Shown piece after piece: positions 6,107-14,677 of a stretch of DNA of 28,492 bases (the first letter of the stretch is position 1; each line of letters starts with the position of its first letter). The notes beneath the pieces were generated by a model. The model had not been told where the DNA came from and made no database searches. It was given only the letters and a program-made list of their open reading frames with translations. A program made the position numbers and the translations under genes. Source of the DNA: UBA1189 sp045660385 (lineage in GTDB: Bacteria > Bacteroidota > Bacteroidia > Bacteroidales > Bacteroidaceae); assembly GCA_045660385.1 (NCBI GenBank), contig JAZRDT010000089.1, positions 1 to 28,492 on the forward strand, given 5' to 3'.

Positions 6107-8677
6107 ATGAATTTAGATCAAGACAGAATTATTAAGGTCGATATTGAGCAGGAGATGCGCAAATCGTATATCGACTACTCTATGTCGGTGATTGTGGAGC
6201 GTGCCTTGCCCGATGTGCGTGATGGCCTCAAGCCCGTTCACCGCAGAATCCTGTACAGTATGATGGAACAGGGCAACACCTCGGACAAAGGTTATCGTAA
6301 ATCGGCTCGTACGGTCGGTGATGTGATGGGTAAATACCACCCTCATGGTGACTCATCCATCTACGGCTCACTCGTACGTATGGCTCAGGATTGGGCTATG
6401 CGTTATACCTTGATTGATGGTCAAGGTAACTTCGGTTCAGTCGACGGTGATAGCCCTGCAGCTATGCGTTACACCGAGGCTCGTCTGCGCAAGATCGGTG
6501 AGGACATGATGCAGGATATTTATAAGGAGACTGTAGACTTCCAAGAGAACTACGACGGTAAGGACAAAGAGCCCCGTGTGCTCTCGACCCGTATCCCCAA
6601 CCTTTTGGTAAACGGTGCCACCGGTATTGCCGTAGGTATGGCGACCAATATGCCCACACACAACCTCCGCGAAGTGATTGACGCTTGTGTGGCCTATATT
6701 GACAATCCCGAGCTCACCACCGAGGAGCTGATGCAGTATGTGAAGGCTCCCGACTTCCCTACCGGTGGATATATATATGGTATGGCTGGCGTGAAGGAGG
6801 CCTACGAGACCGGTCGTGGACGTGTGGTAATGCGTGCCAAGACTGAGATTGAGACCGATGCCAACCACGATAAGATCATCGTGACCGAGATACCCTATGG
6901 CGTAAACAAGGCCGAGCTCATCAAGTACATCGCAGGCCTCGTGAGCGACAAGAAGATTGACGGTATCAGCAACGTTAACGACGAGTCCGACAAGGACGGT
7001 ATGCGCATCGTAGTCGACGTGAAGCGCGATGCCAATGCCAGCGTAGTGCTCAACAAACTCTTTAAGATGACCCAGCTGCAGACCGCCTTCAGCGTAAACA
7101 GCGTGGCTCTCGTACCCTGCGGCGAGCACAACGACAAGCTCCGCCCCATGGTGCTCTCGTTGCGCGACTGCATCAAGTACTTCGTACAGCACCGTCACGA
7201 GGTGGTTATCCGTCGCACCAAGTACGACCTCCGCAAAGCAGAAGAGCGTGCACATATTCTCGAAGGATTGATCATTGCATCAGATAATATTGACGAGGTT
7301 ATCCGCATCATCAAGGCTGCGCACACTCCTGCAGATGCTATCGCAGGATTGATGCAGCGTTTCTCGCTCAGCGATGCTCAGGCACGAGCTATCGTAGAGA
7401 TGCGCTTGCGTCAGCTCACCGGTCTGCAGCAAGAGCAACTTCGTGCAGAGTATGCCGAGATTATGAAACTTATTGCCCACTTGAAGGAGATCCTCGTCAA
7501 CGACGACCTCTGCAAGCAGGTGATGAAGGACGAGCTCGTCGAGGTAGCCGAGAAGTATGGCGACGATCGCAAGTCAGAGATCGTATACTCTTCTGAGGAG
7601 TTCAACCCCGAAGACTTCTATGCCGATGACGAAATGGTAATCACCATCTCACACCTCGGATACATCAAGCGTACTCCGCTCAGCGAGTTCCGCACACAGA
7701 ACCGTGGTGGCGTAGGCTCAAAGGGTAGCGATACCCGTGAGGCCGACTTCGTAGAGTACATCTACATGGCTACCATGCACAACACCATGATCTTCTTTAC
7801 CCAGAAGGGACGCTGCTACTGGCTCAAGGTATATGAGATTCCTGAGGGTACGAAGAACTCAAAGGGACGTGCTATCCAGAATATGCTCAACATCGAGCCC
7901 GACGATAAGGTGAACGCATTCGTACACGTGAAGAACCTTGCTGATAAGGACTTCGTGAACTCACACTACCTCGTTTTCTGTACCAAGAACGGTGTAGTGA
8001 AGAAGACTTGTTTGGAGGCCTATTCACGCCCCCGCACCAATGGTGTGAACGCTATCACCATTCGTGAAGACGACCGCGTGATTGAGGTTGTGATGACCAA
8101 TGGCGACAATGAGATTATCTTGGCCAACAAGAATGGTCGCGCTATCCGTTTCCACGAAGGTGTAGTTCGCGAAATGGGCCGTACGGCTACTGGTGTGCGT
8201 GGTATGACGCTCGACGAGGATGGTCAGGACGAAGTAATCGGTATGATCGTAATCAATGATGCAGAGTATGAAAATATCATGGTAGTATCAGAGCAGGGTT
8301 ATGGTAAGCGTAGCGATGTAGAGGAATACCGCATCACCAACCGTGGTGGTAAGGGTGTGAAGACCCTCGACATCACCGAGAAGACCGGTAAACTTGTTGC
8401 CATCAAGACCGTTACCGATGACAACGATTTGATGATTATCAACAAATCGGGCGTGGTGATTCGTCTTAAGGTTGCTGATGTACGTATCCAGGGTCGTGCT
8501 ACACAGGGTGTACGCCTTATCAATCTTGGCAAGCGCAACGATCAGATCAGCTCGGTATGTAAGGTTACAACAGAGACCGAAGAGCCCGAAGTAAAGGATG
8601 CAGAGGTTGTAGAGAACGAGACTCCCATTGTTGAAGCTCCCGAAACCGCAGCAGAAACTGAACAGAACGAAGAATAA
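6107..8677 (+). CDS. gyrA: DNA gyrase subunit A
   Basis: GyrA is the DNA-cleaving and rejoining subunit of the A2B2 gyrase that introduces negative supercoils. The 856-residue protein has the winged-helix/tower breakage-reunion domain at about 8-500 and the six-bladed beta-pinwheel C-terminal domain at about 510-825. The catalytic Tyr122 lies in AAMRYTEAR, with numbering identical to E. coli. The quinolone region reads HGDSSIYGSL, keeping Ser83 but with Gly at the Asp87 position. A GyrA-box-like NRGGKG lies in the last blades and a related NRGGVGSKG begins the pinwheel. The final 35 residues are a Glu-rich acidic tail. The TPR protein gene starts 45 nt downstream and is probably read from the same transcript. 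The ATG at 6107 gives the family N-terminus. Confidence 0.98.
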   Translation: MNLDQDRIIKVDIEQEMRKSYIDYSMSVIVERALPDVRDGLKPVHRRILYSMMEQGNTSDKGYRKSARTVGDVMGKYHPHGDSSIYGSLVRMAQDWAMRYTLIDGQGNFGSVDGDSPAAMRYTEARLRKIGEDMMQDIYKETVDFQENYDGKDKEPRVLSTRIPNLLVNGATGIAVGMATNMPTHNLREVIDACVAYIDNPELTTEELMQYVKAPDFPTGGYIYGMAGVKEAYETGRGRVVMRAKTEIETDANHDKIIVTEIPYGVNKAELIKYIAGLVSDKKIDGISNVNDESDKDGMRIVVDVKRDANASVVLNKLFKMTQLQTAFSVNSVALVPCGEHNDKLRPMVLSLRDCIKYFVQHRHEVVIRRTKYDLRKAEERAHILEGLIIASDNIDEVIRIIKAAHTPADAIAGLMQRFSLSDAQARAIVEMRLRQLTGLQQEQLRAEYAEIMKLIAHLKEILVNDDLCKQVMKDELVEVAEKYGDDRKSEIVYSSEEFNPEDFYADDEMVITISHLGYIKRTPLSEFRTQNRGGVGSKGSDTREADFVEYIYMATMHNTMIFFTQKGRCYWLKVYEIPEGTKNSKGRAIQNMLNIEPDDKVNAFVHVKNLADKDFVNSHYLVFCTKNGVVKKTCLEAYSRPRTNGVNAITIREDDRVIEVVMTNGDNEIILANKNGRAIRFHEGVVREMGRTATGVRGMTLDEDGQDEVIGMIVINDAEYENIMVVSEQGYGKRSDVEEYRITNRGGKGVKTLDITEKTGKLVAIKTVTDDNDLMIINKSGVVIRLKVADVRIQGRATQGVRLINLGKRNDQISSVCKVTTETEEPEVKDAEVVENETPIVEAPETAAETEQNEE

Positions 8678-8722
8678 TAAAGTTAAAGGAATATAAACCA
8701 ATAATCACTAATCATTACAATT

Positions 8723-10027
8723 ATGAAGAAAGTATTATTATTAGTGGCAGCTGCCGCAATGTCGGTGTCGGTTACCTTCGCTCAGGTTGACGACAAGGAA
8801 GCTGCAAAGGCTGCAAAGGCTGCAGCTAAGGCTCTCAAAGCAGAGATTAAAGAGGCAAACAAGGTGTTGAGAGAGGCACAGACCGCCCTCACTGCAGTGG
8901 ATGGTAATGTGGACCAGGCAAACGCTCTTATTGAGGTTGCTATGACCAACAAGCACACTGCATCAAATCCTGATACATGGTACACTGCTGGTAAAATTCA
9001 GAATAAGTACTACGACAAGGAGAACGAAAAAATGTATTTGCAGCAGGAATACAATCAGGACAAGTTCTTCGGTAGCTTGTCAAAGATGTTTGACTACTTC
9101 ATCGTTTGTGACTCATTGGAGCAGATTCCCGATGAGAAGGGTAGAGTAATCGCAAAGTATCGCCCCGAGATTACAGATTTGCTTTCACGTATTCGTATCA
9201 ACTTGGTAAGTGGTGGCGTAACATACTTCAACGCTGACAACAACGAGAAGGCTTTCGAACTTTTCTCAAAGTATATTGATGTAGCTGATGCTCCTATGTT
9301 TGCACAGTTTAACTACGCTGAGACTGATTCTTTGATGCCTGAGATCGCATACTATGCTACTTTGGCTGGTTTGAAGCTGGAGGACTACAACAAGGCTCTT
9401 AAGTATGTTGACTTGGCAATGAAGAAAGAGGATGTAGCGCAGAAGGCTATCGAGTACAAGGCTATGTCGTACCTCAACCTGGGTGATACAATCAACTGGT
9501 TGAACGCCTTGAAGGTTGGTGTTGAGAAGTATCCCGAGGTAGAGTATTTCTATTCAAACCTCATCTCTTACTATAATAGCAATGGCAATACCGCTGACCT
9601 GGTTGCCTTTGCCGATGAGATGTTGGCCAAGAATCCTCTTCCTATCTTCCACTTTGTAAAGGGTTTTGTATACCAGAACCAGAAGGAGTATGATAAGGCT
9701 ATTGAAGAGTATAAGGTTGCAATAGAGAAGGATCCCAACTATACTGGTGCTTACCGTAACCTTGGTATCTGCTACTGCCAGATTGCGCAGGACATGAGCG
9801 ATGCTGCTTCTACTCTCGATATCAAGAGTAAGGCCTATAAAGCTAAGAAGGAGGAAATTAACGGCTGGTATAAGTTGGCTCTCCCCATTTACGAGCACTT
9901 GCGTAAGATTGATGATGGTTCAGATCCTGACGTGAAGAGTGCTTGGACTAACGGTCTCTACACCTGCTACTACATGCTTAACATGGGTAAGGAGTTTGAG
10001 GAGATTGAGAAGATCATGAATCTCTAA
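8723..10027 (+). CDS. Secreted tetratricopeptide-repeat protein
   Basis: This 434-residue protein has a clear Sec signal peptide (MKKVLLLVAAAAMSVSVTFA, cleavage before QVDD). An Ala/Lys-rich coiled-coil-like stretch spans about 24-55. The rest is helical, with several TPR-like units; the clearest is around 310-350 (FHFVKGFVYQNQKEYDKAI followed by YTGAYRNLGICY). TPRs mediate protein contacts, so it probably works as a periplasmic or envelope scaffold; the partner is not visible. Similar proteins are common in Bacteroidales and annotated only as TPR proteins. It follows gyrA by 45 nt with no terminator between, and a strong terminator follows it at 10051. Codon use is ordinary for the window. 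Confidence 0.85.
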   Translation: MKKVLLLVAAAAMSVSVTFAQVDDKEAAKAAKAAAKALKAEIKEANKVLREAQTALTAVDGNVDQANALIEVAMTNKHTASNPDTWYTAGKIQNKYYDKENEKMYLQQEYNQDKFFGSLSKMFDYFIVCDSLEQIPDEKGRVIAKYRPEITDLLSRIRINLVSGGVTYFNADNNEKAFELFSKYIDVADAPMFAQFNYAETDSLMPEIAYYATLAGLKLEDYNKALKYVDLAMKKEDVAQKAIEYKAMSYLNLGDTINWLNALKVGVEKYPEVEYFYSNLISYYNSNGNTADLVAFADEMLAKNPLPIFHFVKGFVYQNQKEYDKAIEEYKVAIEKDPNYTGAYRNLGICYCQIAQDMSDAASTLDIKSKAYKAKKEEINGWYKLALPIYEHLRKIDDGSDPDVKSAWTNGLYTCYYMLNMGKEFEEIEKIMNL

Positions 10028-10050
10028 TATACCTCAACCGGTATGTATAT

Positions 10051-10085
10051 GAGAGGAGGGCTTTGCCTTCCTCTCTTTTATTTTA
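10051..10085 (+). terminator. Terminator of the gyrA-TPR unit
   Basis: gagaggaggg (10051-10060) pairs with ccttcctctc (10066-10075) with one G-T wobble and a 5-nt loop, followed by a T-rich tail (ttttatttt). This is a classic intrinsic terminator. Confidence 0.85.
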
Positions 10086-10112
10086 ATTGTTGGGAAGACG
10101 ATGCTATATAAT

Positions 10113-10144
10113 AAGTTAGGGACATCTTCGGATGTCCCTAACTT
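10113..10144. terminator. UUCG-loop terminator for uxaC and second stop for the TPR unit
   Basis: A perfect 14-bp stem, aagttagggacatc with gatgtccctaactt, is closed by a ttcg tetraloop. It lies between convergent genes, 24 nt past the uxaC stop. The tail has some T on the plus side (gtgtttta) and mixed A/T on the minus side. Confidence 0.75.
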
Positions 10145-10168
10145 GTGTTTTATTGTATCCTTGAACTG

Positions 10169-11575
10169 TTAGAAATGGAAATAGTTCTTGGCGTTGTTAT
10201 AGCTGATGTCTTCAATCATCTGACAGACGCGCTCCATTTCGCTATAGGGGATTTCTCCATTCTCAACATCACGTCCTACGAGGTTACATAACGTGCGACG
10301 GAAATATTCGTGGCGAGGGTATGAGAGGAATGAGCGTGAGTCGGTAAGCATGCCTGCAAATCGGCTCAGCAGACCCAATACAGAGAGGGCATTCATCTGC
10401 TTTTCCATACCATCTTTTTGGTCAAGGAACCACCAGCCTGAGCCAAACTGAATCTTTCCTGGAACTGAGCCATCCTGGAAATTGCCGAGCATGGTGGCAA
10501 TAACTTCATTGGCGCAAGGATTCAGGTTGTAGAGGATAGTCTTGGCCAACTTGCCCATTGAATTGAGCTTGTCAAGGTATTTGGCCAATGCCTTAGCCGT
10601 GGTGAATTCACCGATAGAGTCGAATCCGGTGTCGGGACCAAGTAAGCGGAACATCTTGCTGTTGTTGTCGCGGATTGCGCCATAGTGGAATTGCTGTGTC
10701 CAGCCTGTTTCGGCATCCATGATTCCAAATTCAATCATCATGGCGCTCTTGTATTTCAGGATCTCCTCTTTGCTGAGTGTGGTACCGCCATATACCTTGT
10801 TGAATATAGCCTCAATTTCTGCGTCGGTATAGTCTTCTGCGTAGAACTCCTCAATACCATGGTCGCTCAATTTGCAGCCTTGTTCTTCAAAGAATTTATG
10901 GCGTACGCGCAATGCCTCGATAACATCGCTGAATTTGCTGATCGTTACTCCGCTGACCTCTGCGAGTTTGTCGATATATGCTCGGAAGTTTTCGGGCACC
11001 TCTACTGCCATGGCCTTGTCGGGACGCCATGTGGGAAGCATTTTTACCTCAAAGCCGCTTTCGCGTGTTTTGATGTGGTGCTCCAATGAATCGATAGGAT
11101 CGTCGGTCGTGCATACCACCTCTACATTGTAGCGGCGCATAAATCCGCGAGCGGTATACTCGGGCTGTTTGAGCTTTTCGTTACATTCTTCGTATATCTC
11201 ACGTGCAGTCTTTGGACTCAGAATCTTGTCGATGCCGAAAGCGGTCTTCAGTTCAAGGTGCGTCCAATGATAGAGTGGGTTGCGGAAGGTGTAGGGTACC
11301 GTTTCTGCCCACTTCTCAAACTTCTCCCAATCTGTGGTGTCTTTGCCTGTGCAATAGCGCTCGTCGATGCCGTTGGTGCGCATGGCACGCCACTTGTAGT
11401 GGTCTCCGCCAAGCCAGATCTCTGTGAGTGAACGGAACTGATGGTCGTCAGCTACCATTTGCGGTATGAGGTGGCAATGATAGTCGATGATAGGCATCTT
11501 TTTAGCGTGCTCGTGATACAACTTCTGTGCAGTTTCTGTTGTCAACAGGAAGTTTTCGTCCATAAAGTTTTTCAT
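10169..11575 (-). CDS. uxaC: Uronate isomerase (glucuronate/galacturonate isomerase)
   Basis: The enzyme interconverts D-glucuronate with D-fructuronate and D-galacturonate with D-tagaturonate, the first cytoplasmic step in using hexuronates from pectin and host glycans. It belongs to the amidohydrolase superfamily. The 468-residue length is normal. Motifs are the metal-binding HCHL at 33-36 (IIDYHCHLIPQ), CTTDDPID in mid-protein, GSGWWFLDQKDGM, and LTDSRSFLSYPRHEYFRR near the end. It is the last gene of a minus-strand run after the RSH gene and DUF1573 (63-nt gap), with a UUCG hairpin after its stop. No other uronate gene (uxaA, uxuA, kdgK) is near it in this window. Confidence 0.96.
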   Translation of the reverse strand: MKNFMDENFLLTTETAQKLYHEHAKKMPIIDYHCHLIPQMVADDHQFRSLTEIWLGGDHYKWRAMRTNGIDERYCTGKDTTDWEKFEKWAETVPYTFRNPLYHWTHLELKTAFGIDKILSPKTAREIYEECNEKLKQPEYTARGFMRRYNVEVVCTTDDPIDSLEHHIKTRESGFEVKMLPTWRPDKAMAVEVPENFRAYIDKLAEVSGVTISKFSDVIEALRVRHKFFEEQGCKLSDHGIEEFYAEDYTDAEIEAIFNKVYGGTTLSKEEILKYKSAMMIEFGIMDAETGWTQQFHYGAIRDNNSKMFRLLGPDTGFDSIGEFTTAKALAKYLDKLNSMGKLAKTILYNLNPCANEVIATMLGNFQDGSVPGKIQFGSGWWFLDQKDGMEKQMNALSVLGLLSRFAGMLTDSRSFLSYPRHEYFRRTLCNLVGRDVENGEIPYSEMERVCQMIEDISYNNAKNYFHF

Positions 11576-11638
11576 AGGCTATTATTTTAAGATGTTGGTT
11601 TAATTGTATTCTTGCTTGTTGCGGCTGAAATAGTTGCC

Positions 11639-12103
11639 TTATTTACCGGAACCGGTATAAAGTGTACTGTCCTGTATGAGTTCCACCTCTTTGATGGGAA
11701 GTTCGTCGCCAATCATCTCTCCCTCTATATATATGCGTAGGGGGGTCTGCTTTCCATTGTTGTGTATGGTGATGCTCTTACGGAAGATACCCGGTCGGCG
11801 TCCTTTACCATTGTATGTGACGGTGATTTTTCCCTTTTCGCCTGGCATCACCGGCTCGAGCGTATATTCGGGCACAGTGCATCCGCATGAAGCGCTTGCT
11901 TGATGTATGATAAGTGGAGCCTTTCCTACGTTGGTGAAGATGAAGTCGTGGCTTACGATGGCAGTGTCCTGAGCAAATACGCCAAAGTTGTGACGGGTCT
12001 CTTCAAATTTCATCTCGCCTTTAATTCTAGGCTTTACCTCCTCTTGTGCAAAACCTGCGAGTGCTATGCATAGCATAGATGCAAATACGATAAGTTTTTT
12101 CAT
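11639..12103 (-). CDS. Secreted DUF1573 protein
   Basis: This 154-residue protein has a signal peptide (MKKLIVFASMLCIALAGFA, cleavage before QEEV) and a DUF1573 immunoglobulin-like domain at about 30-135. The family pattern is clear: a FEETRHNFG start, a FTNVGKAPLIIHQ strand, the SCGCTVPEY signature, PGEKGKITVTYN and the closing IYIEGEM. DUF1573 proteins are numerous in Bacteroidetes and exported; their role is not established. Its start lies 27 nt after the RSH stop codon, so the two are likely on one transcript. The two Cys in SCGC are a possible disulfide or metal pair; that is inference. Confidence 0.9.
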   Translation of the reverse strand: MKKLIVFASMLCIALAGFAQEEVKPRIKGEMKFEETRHNFGVFAQDTAIVSHDFIFTNVGKAPLIIHQASASCGCTVPEYTLEPVMPGEKGKITVTYNGKGRRPGIFRKSITIHNNGKQTPLRIYIEGEMIGDELPIKEVELIQDSTLYTGSGK

Positions 12104-12130
12104 AATTGTAATTGTCGTTATCGGATATGG

Positions 12131-14353
12131 TTAGTTTCTGTTTACTTGTTTGACGCCTTTTACTGTACGTAGTTTCTTTATCAGGGCTTGCAGACGGGCA
12201 TTCTCTTCGATGAGTACGGTGAGTGTGCCCGAAAAGAGTCCGTCGTGCGAGTTGATGCTGATATTGCGCAACTGTATATTCTCTTCTTTGGAGATGATGG
12301 AGGTGATGTTGTTGACAATGCCAATGTCGTCGTGCCCGATCACGGTGAGCGTGATGGGGTAGAGTGAACCCTTGCTCTTGCCGGCCCAGCGAGCCTTCAC
12401 CACGCGGTAGCCGAAGCGGGTGTGCAGGTCATGGGCATTGGGGCAGTCGCAACGGTGTATCTTGATGCCTCCGCCAGTTGTGACGAATCCGAACACCTCA
12501 TCGCCATAGATGGGGTTGCAGCAGCCTGCCAATTTGAAGTCGATGCCCTTGAGGTTCTGGTCAATGACCAACACGTCGCCCGAGAAGCTCTGCTTGACCT
12601 GCTCGTCCTGCTGCATGCTATAGCCTTCGGCGCTACGTATCGTTACGTCGTGCGGCTCAGTAACCTGCTCTATGGCCTGTACGTAGCGGTCGATGAATTG
12701 GTTTACGTCAAGCAGGCCATCGGCAATCTTTTGGTAAAACTCCTTTACCTGCTTGTAGCCCATGCGCTTGATGAGGCGCATCATTGTAGGCTCATCGTAG
12801 TCAATCTTGCGATTCTTGAACTTACGCTCGATGGTTTCGCGGGCAAAAGCAGCTTGGCGCGATTCTATTTCGTTGAGGCTTTGGCGTATCTTGTTGCGTG
12901 CCTTTGAGGTTGTTACGATATCGAGCCAACCCTGTTTGGGGCTTTGTGTGTTTGAGGTCAATATTTCTACTTGATCGCCATTGCTTAAGACTTGTCGCAG
13001 TTGGGCATGCTTGCCATTGACCTTTCCACCCGTACAGCGGCAGCCGACATTGGTGTGTATGTGGAAGGCAAAGTCAAGGACCGTGGCGCCGTGAGGAAGC
13101 TTGAAGAGGTCTCCCTTCGGGGTAAACACGAACACGTCGTCTTTGTAGAGGTCCATCTTGAACTGATCCATCAACTCCATGCCATCGTCGGTATGCTCCA
13201 ATGCCTCGCGAATGCTTGTGAGCCATTCGTCAAGTCCCGTTTCACTTTTTACGCCTTTGTAGCGCCAGTGGGCAGCAAGTCCGCGCTCGGCAATCTCATC
13301 CATGCGCTCGGTGCGTATTTGTACCTCTACCCACTTTCCTTCGGGGCCCATCACGGTGGTGTGCAGCGACTCGTATCCATTGCTTTTGGGGATAGAGAGC
13401 CAGTCGCGCAAGCGCTTGGGGTTGGGCTGATACATATCGGTGACAATCGAGTAGGCTTGCCAACATTCCTGTTTCTCCTTGTCATACTCTGAGTCGAGTA
13501 TGATGCGTATGGCGAAGAGGTCGTAGATTCCCTCGAAGTTGGTCTTTTGCTTCTTCATCTTTTGGCTGATGGAGTGTATGCTCTTTGTGCGGCCTTTGAT
13601 GTGGTATTTCAGTCCTGCCGCAGCCAATTTCTCGTCAATCGGCTGGATGAATGAGGCAATGTATTTGTCGCGTGCAGCTTTTGTCGCGTTCAGCTTCTCC
13701 TTGATGTGGTAGTACATGTCGTGTTGCATGTACTTGAGCGAGAGGTCTTCAAGCTCGGATTTAAGCTTGTACAAACCTAACTTGTGTGCTAATGGGGCAT
13801 ACAGGTATGCAGCCTCGCCGGCAACTTTGAGCCGTGCCTCCTCATTGGTCGCCTCTTTGATTTGACGCATTGTGTTCACGCGGTCGGCAATCATGATGAG
13901 GATTACACGCATGTCTTCGGCGAACGAAAGCAACAGGTTGCGGAAGTTCTCTGACTCGATGGTCGGATTCTTCTCATACAGGCTGGCTGTGCGTACCAAT
14001 CCGTGCAGAATGCCTGCTACATCTGCTCCAAATTTGTCGGCAACCTCTTCGGTGGTTATAAATCCGCATTTTACAATGTCGTGAAGTAGGATACTCACGA
14101 TGGCTGCACGGCGCATACCCATTTCGTCAACAACAATGATTGCAGTCTGTAGATTATTGATGAGAGGATTTAATCCGAAGGTGTCGCGCACGAGCTGTCC
14201 GTTTTCTGCGGCTTGAAACAGCAGAGATTCGATCGCGGATGCTTCATTGGCCTGCAGACTCTCGCCTGCAAGTTCGGCCAATTGCGCCTTCAATGCGTGG
14301 TATAAATCTTTTTCTTCCGTGGAGAAGAATGTGTTATATATAGTATCGCCCAT
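12131..14353 (-). CDS. relA: Long RSH protein: RelA-type (p)ppGpp synthetase with degenerate hydrolase domain
   Basis: This 740-residue protein has the full RSH layout: HD-type hydrolase region (about 20-190), synthetase (about 230-365), TGS (about 405-465, DVFVFTPKGD), a helical middle and a C-terminal ACT domain (about 665-740). The synthetase looks active: GRTKSIHSI, IYDLFAIR (Asp278), NGYESLHTT and VEVQIRT (Glu343) are all kept. The hydrolase site is not: the HPxxVA His is Asn62, the expected HDxxED is HDIVKC (91-96), and the DRLHNM Asn is Thr161. It should therefore make alarmone but not degrade it. The loop before NGYES reads RLRD, closer to the RxKD of bifunctional enzymes than to the ExDD of RelA. 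The open frame extends to a TTG at 14377, but that overlaps the -7 box, so the ATG at 14353 is chosen. Confidence 0.93.
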   Translation of the reverse strand: MGDTIYNTFFSTEEKDLYHALKAQLAELAGESLQANEASAIESLLFQAAENGQLVRDTFGLNPLINNLQTAIIVVDEMGMRRAAIVSILLHDIVKCGFITTEEVADKFGADVAGILHGLVRTASLYEKNPTIESENFRNLLLSFAEDMRVILIMIADRVNTMRQIKEATNEEARLKVAGEAAYLYAPLAHKLGLYKLKSELEDLSLKYMQHDMYYHIKEKLNATKAARDKYIASFIQPIDEKLAAAGLKYHIKGRTKSIHSISQKMKKQKTNFEGIYDLFAIRIILDSEYDKEKQECWQAYSIVTDMYQPNPKRLRDWLSIPKSNGYESLHTTVMGPEGKWVEVQIRTERMDEIAERGLAAHWRYKGVKSETGLDEWLTSIREALEHTDDGMELMDQFKMDLYKDDVFVFTPKGDLFKLPHGATVLDFAFHIHTNVGCRCTGGKVNGKHAQLRQVLSNGDQVEILTSNTQSPKQGWLDIVTTSKARNKIRQSLNEIESRQAAFARETIERKFKNRKIDYDEPTMMRLIKRMGYKQVKEFYQKIADGLLDVNQFIDRYVQAIEQVTEPHDVTIRSAEGYSMQQDEQVKQSFSGDVLVIDQNLKGIDFKLAGCCNPIYGDEVFGFVTTGGGIKIHRCDCPNAHDLHTRFGYRVVKARWAGKSKGSLYPITLTVIGHDDIGIVNNITSIISKEENIQLRNISINSHDGLFSGTLTVLIEENARLQALIKKLRTVKGVKQVNRN

Positions 14354-14374
14354 GATGTACCTATTATTTAAATA

Positions 14375-14382
14375 CAAAAGTA
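14375..14382 (-). promoter_or_regulatory. -7 box upstream of the RSH gene
   Basis: TACTTTTG on the minus strand is a perfect TAnnTTTG, 21 nt before the ATG at 14353. I see no convincing -33 TTTG at 19-20 nt. The box excludes the upstream TTG as the start codon. Confidence 0.5.
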
Positions 14383-14604
14383 CGGTTTTTTCTGTAATTT
14401 GTAGGGTGTAAAGGCGGATATATTAACTTTCGTTGAGATTTTTTTTGTTTTGTTTCTCTCTCCAGTCGGGCGCCGGTCGTGAATGCAACTCGATTTTGTT
14501 TGCGCTGAGTGTATTCTCTGTGTTTCAGTTTGACAGTGTGTAGAGTGACCCGACGAAGAAAAAAACTTGATGTTGCATGAAAAAGATAGTTTTCTGTGGA
14601 AAAA

Positions 14605-14636
14605 TTAGCAAAGCTATTTTATTATTTCTATCTTTG
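14605..14636 (+). promoter_or_regulatory. Promoter of the DUF4301 gene
   Basis: TTAG (14605-14608), a 20-nt spacer and a perfect -7 box TATCTTTG (14629-14636), giving a leader of about 35 nt. The rest of the 14383-14604 interval between the divergent genes holds no ORF or repeat that I can support. Confidence 0.6.
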
Positions 14637-14677
14637 TGCATCAATTAAGTTGAATATTATAGTAAATTCGAATAATA

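Noticed and set aside
6437..7255. 272-residue minus-strand frame inside gyrA
   Set aside because: It is a shadow of gyrA, whose motifs are intact in the other strand.
14354..14377. TTG start for the RSH protein
   Set aside because: It overlaps the -7 box, so the codon would not be within the transcript.
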